Shown one piece after another: positions 11,886 through 23,229 of a DNA stretch of 64,000 nt. The number at the start of each line of letters is the position of its first letter. Position 1 is the stretch's first letter. The notes under the pieces are model-generated. The model did not search any database. It saw only the letters and a list, made by a program, of their open reading frames with translations, and was not told where the DNA came from. The DNA comes from Galeopsis tetrahit (taxonomy: Eukaryota > Streptophyta > Magnoliopsida > Lamiales > Lamiaceae), in NCBI GenBank assembly GCA_963675135.1, contig OY776119.1:81895727-81959726 (forward strand). The letters run 5' to 3'. Made by a program: the position numbers and the translations under genes.

Positions 11886-12489
11886 CGTGATGTCCCATAA
11901 CCACAAGTCCCAATAATTCCCCACAAAGGAGATGGGGAAGGTGGCCCACAAAGGAGGAGGTCCTTATTATTGAGTATTGTGATAATTCCCAACATTGAGA
12001 ACATAATGTGTAATTAGATTTTAAGTGATTTTGATATATTCTCAATTATTCAATTGAATTTTTGACCCGTCACAATATAATTAAATCAAAATTGTGGTCT
12101 AATTACAACATACGATTGGGTGCACGCAAATGTGACTCATTTCAATTTCTTATATTTTAATGATAAGAATTAGAGATCATAATTTATTTGTCATTAATTA
12201 AGTTTTTTTTTCTTCGTTTTAACAAGTTCACAACACAAGTAGTAGAAACATATACACAATTTTTTAAGATTTCATATTTTTTTTAAAATTTAATTTTTTT
12301 ATTTACCATTTATTATTATTTTTAATTTTCAACTCAAATGATTATAGATTATATATAGAATTTTATATTTTGATATTTTTAATTCGAATAATGATATAAA
12401 TATAAAAATTTAATTAAGAAATATATAATAATGTTGAACAATATTATATTGATCCCCTCACCGTCAATCCTGGATCCGCCCCTACTAGT

Positions 12490-12700
12490 TAGTACCTGCC
12501 TTTCTTTTCCAAATCTCCCTTGAGGAAGAACTCGTCTACAAGCAACGAGCAACTATATGTGACCCACAAGCTAAGAGAAGGATTCGTGATCACAACTTGT
12601 CAAACAGTTCACCTGCATGCACATTGACACACTTTTAAAACAAATAATCATTGTTAGAGAATTAATATAAATGGATTACACACCTCTCCAAATGTATGTT
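12490..12700 (+). repeat. Dispersed repeat family R1, copy 1 (partial)
   Basis: It shares CTCGTCTACAAGCA, a GACACACTTTTA-like stretch and TTGTTAGAGAATTAATATAAA with 56830-57239, and the last motif with 15611. Just upstream (about 12455-12485) is a GGATCCGCCCCTA-type end. The family is not identified; TGTTRGAGAATTAATATRAA could be an LTR start. Confidence 0.45.
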
Positions 12701-13245
12701 TGTTTTGGAATATAAAATTCGGATTTGAGATTTTGAAATCCAACCCATATTCTACTTTGGAATTTAGAATTAAAATATCAAAATCTCACCCTATAATATA
12801 CCTATAAATCCTACAAAAGTCAATCTTATAAAGAGTTTAATCACTAAGAAGGACATTCCTATAGACCAATATTCAAATAAAGGAAACAAATTAAAACAAT
12901 ATAATTAAGGTCAAATTAACTTGTTAATACCCAATTATGCCCCTTATCTTATAAAACAATATTAATTCATTAATATAATTAAATTTGAAATTGAAATACC
13001 ATTTTCAAGAATTTGATATTATTCAAATTCAAACTAAATTCCATTCCCCAACTTCCGTAAATTACTCAAGATTTACCAAAATTCCAAAACTACCAAAATT
13101 TCCTAAATAGAAAAATTTCCTTTCGTATGCCCATTGACAACTAATTTCCATTCTTATTTTCACCGATTCCAAAATCATAACCCTATCTTACTCGCACCAT
13201 GGCCGCTCCGCCTTGCCACCGTAACTCTCACCGGAGTTCTCCTGA
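12701..13245. other. Non-coding; fragment with self-complementary GGATTT/AAATCC motifs
   Basis: 12705-12760 resembles the reverse complement of 15360-15445 (TGTTTGTTTTG... GATTTTGAAATCC), so both may be ends of one MITE-like family. No gene was found to 13245. Confidence 0.35.
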
Positions 13246-13823
13246 TCGTTGTCCGTCGTCCGCCGACTTTGTGGGTTGAAATCGTCGTCGATCTGTGGGC
13301 GATATTACGGGTTTATTCGGAGCCCTAATCGAAGGCCCAAGAATCGGCCGCTTCGACCATTCGATGTGGGTCGTCGCTCTTCGCAGGCACAGCACGGTGG
13401 CAGCAGCGCGGGCCGATCTGTTCAAAAATGTGTCGATCTCGGCGGATTTGTGGTTGCAGAGGTGAGGAGGACGAGTTATCTAAAAATTTGACTAATTTCG
13501 TTGGCCTTGATTTTGTTTCTGTATAATTTTCTCGAGATTCATTTCCTGTTAGATTTATTCACTGTATAATTTGACATAAGAAATGTGATTGTTCTTGTCT
13601 GTAGTTGGTGTTCTCTCCATCTGTTACGGTTTATGGTCAACCAGATGAAATTCCTTGTCTAGAAGATTCTGAATTGAAGGCTATGAATTATGATTGGGAG
13701 AGAAGGAATTCATTAGACCTGAATTCATACGATTTGATTGGAAGAGAAGCTAGAACTGACAACAATCTACCTAATTATGATTCAGAAGAAGGGCTTTGGG
13801 ATGCAGATTTAACATTGGAGTAG
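13246..13823 (+). pseudogene. 5'-truncated, spliced gene fragment of unknown family
   Basis: Two open stretches join cleanly by a predicted phase-0 intron. The left frame (after TGA 13243-13245) runs 71 codons from 13249 to a consensus donor GAG|GTGAGG at 13461/13462. The right frame starts exactly after an acceptor TCTGTAG at 13604 and runs 72 codons to TAG at 13821-13823. The intron would be 143 bp. The joined product is basic and arginine-rich at first, then acidic (YGQPDEIPC, NYDWERRNSLDL, GLWDADLTLE). There is no ATG in the left exon, so the start is lost or in an unseen exon. I do not recognise the family. It could be a captured host exon pair or a decayed gene. Confidence 0.4.
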
Positions 13824-14826
13824 ATTTTTTTAGAAGGAGAAGATGAAATATTCCTAAGCTTACCATGTGATCTTAATTTTTTTTTTTATTCATTTGTATT
13901 TTTATTATATATTTGAGGTGTTTATCTCTTAGTATTGTTCATATTATCTGTAATATTTCTTATAATTTTTTTTTTTTTGGTTTCGTATTATATACCCTTA
14001 TCCCCCTCCAATCGAAACGAACACAATTATTATATTATTTTACTAATATACATTTATAGATGTAACTTTATTTCCACATCCAATTAATCCTCCGCACATA
14101 TGCAATCAATTAATATTATTTTCGTATTTATTCAGATGCAAAATGGACATATGCAGAATATATGATGCACATATTCAAATGTGCATTTTTATTTAGCATA
14201 TCACCAAACCTATATTATTTTAATCAATAAATAATAAATTAATTAGTTTAATAGAATAATATTATAAGTAGATTTTATCTAAAAAATCTTTTTATATATA
14301 TAAATTATAAACTGATATAAATTCTGCAAAAAAAATTATGTTGATACAAAATATTTAGTTTTCTTATATTAATTATATTATATATTTTTTAGGTATAACA
14401 CCGTGTTTATATAATAATACTATGATTATATAAATTATAAATGAAGATAAAATTCGTGAATTTTGCATATATAAATGTGCATATCTTTTTAGCATATCAC
14501 CAAGCATATATTCTGTTAATTGTTAATTAAATAATTAATTAGTTTGTGCTTCTTTATTTTTGGTTTGATACGGTTTTATATCAAGCTTATTTAATTTTGT
14601 CGATTGTTGTGCTTAAACGGTTTTTTTTAGTTTCCCTAAAGATAACATTAATTCATTTTAATTTAAAATTAATGCTTATTAGTAGTTATTCCTAATTTAA
14701 TGGAGGAGTTACAATCATTAACATGACAATAATTTATTGATAAATATAATTTAATTCGAATATTTACTTTTCTTGTATATTAAATTATATACTATTATAT
14801 TTTGATTTTAAATTCTTATTTGTTTG

Positions 14827-14873
<47 letters not shown>

Positions 14874-15460
14874 TCGGTATAAGATTCATGGTATGTTTAT
14901 ATTTCAATTTATTTAAAACTTTAATATTATAAGTAGATTTTTATCTAAAAAGTCTTTCGATATTTCTGTAATTTAACTTCTCCAAAACTCCAGCTCAATT
15001 TTAGGAATGTTTTGAATTTTGAGAGTGTAGTTATTACCGTGATTTACGATGATTTAGTATTTATGAAATCTTATTCAATTAATATAATTTCATATTATTC
15101 AAATTATGAATTTTCGGATGTAATTATAAAGAAAGGGTACAATTGTACATCTATCCACCATTTTGTTCTTTTTTTTTCTTTCAAATATATTGTTTCTATT
15201 TGTTGTTTCTATAGGTGAAATGACTCTTATAACAACTCCCCCTCCTATAAATACCTACAAACCATATATAAATACCTATAAATCCTATATAAATACCTAT
15301 AAAATAAAGTTAAATCATACCCTACTTAAATCATAAAACAAACACAAAACATATGAATTATAAGGATTTTAAAATCCACTAGATTTTAAAATCCGGATTT
15401 CAAAATTCGAATTTCAAAATCTCAAAACAAACATTCCCTAAAAGTTTAAACTTTTATATG
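13824..15460. other. Non-coding AT-rich intergenic DNA
   Basis: No credible gene. Contains poly-T runs near 13880 and 13970, an (AT)n microsatellite at 14830-14871, and 15230-15330 with repeated TATAAATACCTA units. The ORF at 15012-15218 has no domain and no coding signature. Confidence 0.6.
14830..14871. repeat. (AT)n microsatellite, about 21 units
   Basis: An uninterrupted AT dinucleotide run. Confidence 0.95.
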
Positions 15461-15870
15461 AGATGCAATTCTTTCACCTAGGCTCACGCTGACGTTCGAG
15501 CCTGGTTCAATTTTTGCTGATAACGAACTTCATCCGACCATATTAATTGAATTGTTTATTTGATGGGACTCTTTTCTAAAGGGAAGATGGCTCAAGAGTA
15601 AGGAAGAGTGTTGGAGAATTAATATGAAGTGTAAACTAATTAATTTTATATTTCTCTATGGACTTTTATGGTTGATCCCAAAAGGACAAAGTACCACTTG
15701 GGCTCAAGCCCAGAAGACTGAAGTAGTAGTGGCTTTGTTCTGGATCCTTGTTACAGATTCGAGGAAGTCCACTAGTGAGGCCCTGGCTATATACCCATCC
15801 AGCTTTGTTAGGTATGGGTCTGACTATTTACACCTCCATCTAGGTTTAGAACACTCCCCCGATTGATGCA
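15461..15870 (+). repeat. Dispersed repeat family R1, copy 2
   Basis: It matches the two halves of the copy at 57040-57239 plus 61158-61290: TGTTGGAGAATTAATATGAA at 15611, then CAAAGTACCACTTGGGCTCAA, TGGATCCTTGTTACAGATTCG and GAGGAAGTCCAC. Because this copy is uninterrupted, it shows where the solo LTR at 57240-61152 inserted. The small ORF across it (15624-15866) is not supported as a gene. Confidence 0.6.
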
Positions 15871-15904
15871 CACCCCTGAAATATGCTAGGATGGATGCAC
15901 CCAA

Positions 15905-16490
15905 AAATCATTTACTAAATACACATCCCCTTCAACCTTAATTTCTCTCTCCCCCTTCCTCTCTTTCCCCTTCCACCTTTCCCACATTTCAAGCTGCAGC
16001 CTGAGACAGCTCCACTTCCGACCGCCACCGCCCCGACCTGCCACCGCCCTCTCCTGCCCCACCTCACTGGTGCCCCGCCGCCATCCCCCACCTCTCTCCC
16101 CTTCTCTGGTAAAAAAAAAAAAAAAACAGAAGCTGTGACGCGGCCGCCGCCCCCACGCATCCAGCGCCGCGGCCGCCTGCCACCGCCTTTCTCTTCTTTT
16201 TTCTTTTATTTCTCGTCGCCTCCGCCGTCTCTCTGTTAAAAAAAACAGAAGCAGCGCCACGGCCGTCGCCCCTGCCCATCGTTCGCCGCCCGTCCTCCGC
16301 CCCTATCCGTATAGCGCCGCGGCCGCTGCCGCCGCCCTTCTCTTCTTCTTTCTTTTATTTCCCGTCGCCGTCGCCTTCCTCCCCCTCCCTCCTCGCGTCG
16401 TCGCCTCCACCACTCTCCTCCTCGCGCCGTCGCCTCCCTCTCCCTCTCCAGCCATCGCCGTCGCCCAGCTCCCTCCCACTCCCACGGTAT
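15905..16490. repeat. GC- and pyrimidine-rich island with 119-bp tandem duplication
   Basis: In an otherwise AT-rich region this block is rich in CCGCCGCC and CTCTTCTT. A unit beginning ACAGAAGC and containing GCGCCGCGGCCGC and CTCTTCTT..CTTTTATTTC is present at 16126-16244 and again from 16245 to about 16385. Several overlapping minus-strand ORFs here are arginine/glycine/alanine low complexity and are side effects of the composition. It could be the GC-rich first exon or leader of a plus-strand gene, but no continuing reading frame was found. Confidence 0.5.
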
Positions 16491-16904
16491 GTACGCGCGC
16501 GACTGTATATATATGTATATTTTGTTAATTGTTCAGTACTTGGGGAATTTAGTTTTTTTTAAACACGACATTTGAAGAATTTATTTTTTTCCTTTGAATT
16601 TTTTATCTGTCAGATATTATATTCTTGTTTTTTTTTCCTGTTGAAGATTTCACGTGAATTAAGTGGGGGAGAAGATAAAAGAGTAGGAACAGTAATTGAA
16701 TGGGAGTGATAAAAAAGAGAGTTAGGGTAGGTGATGATGTTTTTTTTGTGTATTAATATCGTAAATGCAATTTCTAATTTTCTGACCTAAACAAATGATT
16801 TTACGTGTGTGCTGGTGGGGACAGTGGTGAATTAATGAATGGAAAACTAAATATTAGTCATATACTATAATTTTTGTTTTGTTTATGGGATGTTAAAATC
16901 CTTA

Positions 16905-17504
16905 AAATGGATAAAACTAATATAACAAAATAACAAAATGTTAATGTAAAGTGATTTTATATCTGGAATGTCTCCCAAACTCCCTGATACCTTGGCAAAG
17001 GCGTGTGCACCAAGCTCCATATTCCTGTACATAATCGATCTGATCGTCCTCGAAATTAAATTTGAAGGCATCAACCTTTTACACGTATTTTATAATAATA
17101 AAAAATATTATTAATAAACATGTTATACATACGTCTAATGAAAATTAAATATAATATACTTACGTATCAAGGTAGATCCACAATAAAATGCGACTCTCGG
17201 GTGCATCAGTCGACATGCTGGCCTGTGTCCCGACAGACGGAGGTCTAGCTGGCGAATGTATCGGTGGAGGGGATGGTTCCTGTGCATGTGGAACCATATG
17301 AGGCACCTGAGTGTAATAGGAATTGGGGTTCATTCCGGGCATATGGGGCAACTGTAGTATCTGGGTCATATCGGGCATATAACAACCCTGTGGTATGGGC
17401 ACAGTCGGTGTCTCATCCACCAGCTCTCCTCTACCTCTACTTCTACATCTACCTCGCCCCTGTCCAGAAGAACCATGTCTACGACCATGCCCATGTCCAC
17501 TCAT
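16905..17504 (-). pseudogene. Second CACTA-encoded gene, two exon-like pieces
   Basis: The ORF at 17160-17504 starts MSGHGHGRRHGSSG and is glycine/arginine-rich, then proline-rich (PHMPGMNPN, PPPIHSPARPPS). After an intron-like gap (17070-17160) a second piece near 16905-17070 reads FNFEDDQIDYVQEYGAW in another frame. Position downstream of tnp2 on the same strand matches the second gene of plant CACTA elements, whose products bind subterminal repeats; the function here is inferred from position only. No TIR was found beyond it. Confidence 0.45.
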
Positions 17505-17662
17505 CTGTCAAAATGAACATTAAAACATTATTAACGTTGAACATTATAACAATTAAAAAACATTATATATGAACATCAATGTAACGATTAACATTAGAAT
17601 ATAAATGAGGAATATAATTAAGGAATTAATATTTAGATAACATTGTCTAACAATTAACAACA

Positions 17663-20600
17663 TCATTCATCTTCATCATCTTCATCTTCAGCTTCATCTT
17701 CGTCGTCTTCTCCGTCTTCTTCTCCATCTTCTTCTTCATCTTCTTCATATTCTACCACTTCCATCATTGTACTTGTGTCATCAGTTAACATGACAGGATC
17801 ATCATCTACTTGCACAATCATTTGAGTCTCTATGTTATCCTCTTGCCACGTGGGAACTTCATCTTCAGTAGTATCTTTTGCATCCACCAAGTATCTCGGT
17901 TTGACTTTGCAGATAAATATCCAATCAGTACGGTAGAGATGTTTATTCGGGCCGGGCTAACCGGGCCAGCCCGTTTAACCTTAAAAAATATAGGGTTAGG
18001 TCTCAACTATTAATGGACCGGTTAAGAACGAACCGGATAAGGCCCTAAACCGTTTAGCCCATGGCCCTGTAGGGCTGACCCTATAGGGCTAGGGCTAGCC
18101 CGATTACATCTCTAATGATGATGATGTGCTTGAAGATGATGCTTCGTCTTTTACCAAGGATGGATCGAATGATGTAGAAACTCAAGAAAATTGATTTTTT
18201 TATTAAATTATGATATTTGTTTAGCTTTTTTTGACAATATTAAGGACCAATGAGTTCTAGAATTGTGTTTAAATCATACTTGTGTTTTCTCATTTACGGA
18301 TCATTAACTAATTATTTATTTTTCTATTTTATCTGTTTGTTGGATGTGTCAATTCTGACTTTTAATTTTAAAAGAATTTTTTTTTGACAAAAATTTGTAG
18401 CCCGTTAGTGGCCCGTTTAACCCGTGGCCCGTTAGGGTTAGGGTTAGGTTTCAACTACTAATGGACCGGTTAAGAACGAACCAGATAAGGCCCTAAACCG
18501 TTTAGTCCGTGGCCCTATAGGGCTAGGGTTAGCCCGATAAACATTTCTATAGTACAGGGTCCAGGGTATGGACAATAGTAGACTTGTATGGCTTGACTTG
18601 CTAGTACGAATGGATCGTACCGGCCGTAAGATCGCCTCTGATTAAGCTCCACGAGCTTGTAGTTAGGATGAACTTTTGTCCCATTGTTTGAGGGATCAAA
18701 CCACTGACACTTGAACAAAACTACTTTCTTCTCGTGGTACCCCTGATAGTCCAATTCGACTACTTCCTCGAGTTTCCCATAGAAATCTTCCTCATCCGCA
18801 TTATAGTTTTTTCCCTTGATACAAACCCCACTATTTGATGTTGCTCTAGATGCACCATAAGCCATAGTGTGGAATTTGTACCCGTTCACGTAATACCCTG
18901 CGTACGTAAGAACTTGACCAGACGGACCGGCCGAAAGATCGTATAAAAACCTGTTCTCGACGCGATTTATCTTCACCTATATATATATAAGCCGAATTAA
19001 TGTGAAAATTTCTATAACTTAACACTTTACACAGATCGTTATTTTAAGATAACTTACAATTTCTTCAAACCACGACGCAAATCCATCTTGTAGCCTTAAA
19101 TCTGATTCAGCGGCCGAGAGATTTGATTGATGAACTTGAAGTTATTGCATGAATAACCTACGTACGATCGATATAAGATTAATAAGACATGTCAACACTA
19201 AGTATTTGATTGACAAACATTTTGGTCAGACTGACTTACTGAACATATGGCTGCACCTCATCACAATTCAACAACACGTACGTATGAGCAAATTTTTTCT
19301 CCTCGTCTAAAATCCATCTTTTCTTAGGCTTTCCAAATCGTTTGCCAGGCGCCTTAAATATGGAAAAAGTGCCATCGACATACTCGTGTACTTCATCCCG
19401 ACCATCGTAATTACGAGGTACATTGTGTATCATTGTTGTAACATGGTCCTCGAAATAGTGAGAACAAAACATTGACGCCTCTTTAGTTAAATATGCATTT
19501 GCAATCGAAACTTCAACACATGCTTTGTTACCCACGCTTAATTTCAAGGTGCGAAGATACCTGATTAAATTTTAAGAATCGTAAGTTCATATAATTTGAA
19601 GAATCGTATGAGAAATTAATTAAATTACCTCTCGTATGGATACATCCATCTGTATTGAACTGGACCACACACTTTTGCTTCATATGCAAGGTGCACATGT
19701 AGATGTTCCATAGAGTTGAAGAAGCTGGGTGGAAAGATACGTTCCAACTTGCACAAGATGACTGGGATATCTGTTTCCAGTCGAGTCATGTTGTCAACTG
19801 TGATGGTTGTAGAAGTCAACTACTTCAAAAATAGACTAAGCTCAGTGATTGCTTTCCACACATTGAGCGGCAAAATTTTGTAAAAAGCAATCGGTAGTAG
19901 TCTCTGCATAAACACGTGACAATCATGACTCTTCATCCCATACAATTTCAATTTCGACCAGTCAATGCAACGGAACATGTTAGACACATATCCATCTGGA
20001 AACTTCAACTCACTTATCCACTTACAAATAACATCCTTTTGCTTCTTATCAAGCGAAAAAGAAGCCTTAGGATACTTTGATGTACGTGGACATTTCTTGA
20101 GAGAGGGACGACGACAATAATCATTCAGCTCATCTCTTGATTTAGACGTGTCCTTTGTTTTCCCCTCCACATTCATCACCGTGTTGAATACGTTATCAAA
20201 CACATTTTTCTCAATATGCATCACGTCTAAATTGTGTCGTATCAACAAGGTACTCCAATACGGCAACTCCCAGAAAATGCTTTTCCACTTCCACCCTCCA
20301 GAAAGTTTTTTGTTGTGGGCCTCAGCACCCTCCTCTGTAACCTTTCTATATCCCAAATGATCAATTTCGTATAGGAGACTTGCACCCGTTCGAATAGGCG
20401 GTGGATCATCTGTGACTACTACTCCGGCCATGAATGCAGTTTTATTCGTTCGCCATGTGTGATTCAGTGGTAAGAACTTTCGGTGGTTGTCGAACCACGA
20501 TTATTTTCGACTTTTATTCAAATAGAATGCATCGGTGTACTCTCCACAATATGGACAAGCAAGCCTTCCGGCTGTACTCCAACCAGACAACATTGAGTAT

Positions 20601-21933
20601 GCTGGGAAGTCACTAATGGTCCAGATAAGTGCAGCTCGCATCAAAAAGTTTTGCTTTCTAGCAACATCGTAAGTTTGCACCCCAGTTTCCCATAAAAATC
20701 TCAAATCTGCTATCAGTGGTTGAAAAAACACATCAAGTTTGTCCTTTGGACATTTAGGCCCGGGAACGAGAATCGAAAGAAACATGAATTGATCCTTCAT
20801 GCATAACCACAGGGGTAGATTGTACGGAGTAAGTATAACTGGCCATGACGAATATTGTTTTCCCGTCATTCCAAACGGTGCAAAACCGTCTGTGTGCTCA
20901 AGCCGAACCTAACATTCCTAATTTCAGATGCAAAATCAGGATACGAACGGTCCAAATGCTTCCAAGCCAACGAGTCTACCGGGTGACGCATAACACCAGA
21001 GTCATCAGAAGCGCACGAGGCATGCCATGTCATATCCTTCGCAGTGGCCTTGGACATATACAATCTTTGCAAACGAGGAATTATCGGAAAGTTGAACATC
21101 TCCTTAACCGGGCGTTTCTTTTTCAACCGATCATCTGCATCAACCCTACTCGACTTATACCGTGATCGATCACAAATCTTACAAAAATCTAGTTTGTTGT
21201 CTGCACCCCAAAATAACATGCAATTCTGTGCACAACAATCAATCCTTTCTACCGGAAGACCCATCCCACTCATCAAATGTTTGGTGTCGTTAAATTTCTT
21301 GGGAACCTTATTTTCGGGAGGACAAATCTCACGAATCAATTGAACGACCTGATTGTATCCCCTTTCAGACAATCTGTTTTCCGTTTTAATGTTCAACAAT
21401 CTAGAATTGAATGACAAGTGTGAATGAGATTCACAACCAGGATACAAGTCTTGGTCCGCTGCACGAAGCATGCCGTAAAACTGTGCCGCATTCTCGTTAG
21501 GGGGTTTTTCATTAAGTGCTTCCTCTTCCACGTCTATTCCAAAATCAATGTTTGGGCCACCCATTAACTCTTCTACCATAGTGTGGTATGAACTAGGTCC
21601 CGCTGGGTCAACGTCGTTTAAAGTTGACGCAAATTCATTAGTGTTTAGAAATGGATGTGGACCCCAACTCTCTTCCCCGTGATAAATCTAATTATAATAA
21701 TTCAGTGTAAAACCATTTCGATATAAATGAGATTTCACTTCATTAGGATCTCTATAAGTTTGATTTCGACATCTAGCTTTCGAACAAGGACACCTAATTT
21801 TTCCTTCCCAAATCGAATTCGGATTACTAGTGGCAGCTTCAATAAATCCATTTACTCCACTAACAAATTCGGGGTTCATAATCCCATTCACTAATCTTGG
21901 ACTATACATCCAACTACGACTTGAATAATTCAC
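17663..21933 (-). pseudogene. tnp2: CACTA transposase, tnp2 family, broken and interrupted
   Basis: Exon-like pieces in order on the minus strand: Transpos_assoc domain (21688-21933, with RCPCSKARC); tnp2 core (20866-21579, 20501-20869, 19820-20431; motifs LFWGADNKLDFC, WPVILTPYNLP, LDVMHIEKNVFDN); DUF4218-like end (LPVDIPVILCKLE-type segment at 19625-19819 and 19236-19547); DUF4216-like part (18515-18976); acidic C-terminus (17663-17925). Introns fit at 19625 to 19548 and 19235 to 18977. Damage: in-frame stops at 21688, 20501 and 19820, a frameshift near 20880, and a hAT insertion at 17934-18549. The enzyme would cut and join CACTA ends; this copy cannot. Confidence 0.85.
17934..18549. mobile_element. 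hAT-type element inserted in the tnp2 pseudogene
   Basis: The 616-bp insert begins TAGAGATGTTTATTCGGGCC and ends GGGTTAGCCCGATAAACATTTCTA; the ends are inverted repeats. Flanks CAGTACGG (17926-17933) and TAGTACAG (18550-18557) are an 8-bp duplication with two changes. Cutting at the duplication makes the flanking DUF4216-like frame continuous, which confirms the boundaries. A subterminal copy of the GGGCCGGGC block recurs at 18400-18545. At 18114-18197 a plus-strand frame reads an acidic stretch ending NDVETQEN before a TGA, possibly a transposase C-terminus relic. Confidence 0.75.
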
Positions 21934-22545
21934 GTCAATCGACGTCTACAACACACAAACAACGCAACGTCTCATTCCTCCAACTCTATTAAAATTAATT
22001 AATATAATTCCAAATATATTCTAATAATTATTCTAACACCCTAATTAACAAATAAATTCATATAACTTAATTAAACCATACATATATATATACATAACAC
22101 AATATAATTCCTACACCCTAATTAACAAATAAATTCATGATATAACTTAATTAAAACATACATATAAATACTAACACAATATAATTAACAATTAAATTCT
22201 AACAATTAACACATGCATGCATACAAATTAACAATTCTAACAATTCTTACAGTTTTATATATACATACAACATATATGTATATATATACATATATATACT
22301 AAAACTATATATATACATATAACTTCAAATTTAACCAATGAAAACGAAAAAAATTACCGTAGAAATGCTCCCGTCGAAGTGTAGAACACAAATGGCCAAA
22401 AACCGAGTTCGATCCGCAAACGAAGGTGAATTTTGAGTGTGGAGGTGTAAAACTCGAAGCTTAATAGAATGGAGGTGGGGGGTTCGCCGCTGTTCTGGAA
22501 GAGAGTGGTTTGGGCGAATTTATACTCAATTAGGGCGACGGTAAA

Positions 22546-22833
22546 GGCAACGGGCCCACTTCCGTTGCCATTTAGCGAGTGGGGCCCCGTTACTAAAAGG
22601 CAACGACACCCACCCCCGTCGCCTTTTGGCGAGTGCAGAACACGCCCTTGCCTTTGCCGTTGCCAAAAGGCAAGGGCGTTATAAACCGTCGCCTTTTCGC
22701 AACGGGGCCCACTCCCGTTGCCTTATCCGTTGCCAAAAGGCAACGACACCCACCCCCGTCGCCTTTTTTCTACCCGTTGCCAAATCCGTTGCCAATTGGC
22801 AACGGTAGCCTGCCCTTGCTAATCGCCGTTGCC
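22546..22833. repeat. GGCAACGG subterminal repeat array of the CACTA element
   Basis: At least ten copies of GGCAACGG or its complement CCGTTGCC, in both orientations, lie just inside the 22857 terminus. Such arrays are the binding sites of the accessory CACTA protein in characterised elements. Confidence 0.8.
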
Positions 22834-23019
22834 TTTTTTAGCCAATATTTTGTAGTGAATGATCGCCTAATTAATGCAAGAATTATTTATTAATATTTTA
22901 GTCATATTAGTCATATACTAGCATTATGTGTGTTGAAGTACGAATTCAAGGTTTGAGCCTTGAGGTGAATTTTATTAAACTATATAATATTAAAAAATGT
23001 TATGTCATAAAAAACAAAA

Positions 23020-23051
<32 letters not shown>

Positions 23052-23229
23052 CATTATGCAAAACTTTTTGCTATAGGCATCTAGACTAAAATGGACTAAA
23101 AGATGAACAAGTTGTATACATTAGGATTGTAATGCTTTTAAATTTAATACTCTTAGGTTTAATACATTAGGATAAATTGTCTTGAGAAACACTTCATATT
23201 GTCTTTCCTATAGGCACCTATAGTTCTAT

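Larger units (their letters stand above)
16900..22857 (-). mobile_element. Decayed CACTA (En/Spm) element with tnp2 transposase
   Basis: The right end is clear: plus-strand ...AGCCAATATTTTGTAGTG at 22840-22857, so the minus strand begins CACTACAAAATATTGGC. It is followed by an array of GGCAACGG subterminal motifs and then a tnp2-type transposase pseudogene and a second small gene. The matching left terminus (CACTAC on plus) was not found between 15.9 and 17.6 kb, so that end is lost or too diverged; the left coordinate is approximate. Confidence 0.75.

Noticed and set aside
15886..16485. Several arginine/glycine/alanine-rich minus-strand ORFs
   Set aside because: They overlap in different frames and come from GC-rich low-complexity repeats.
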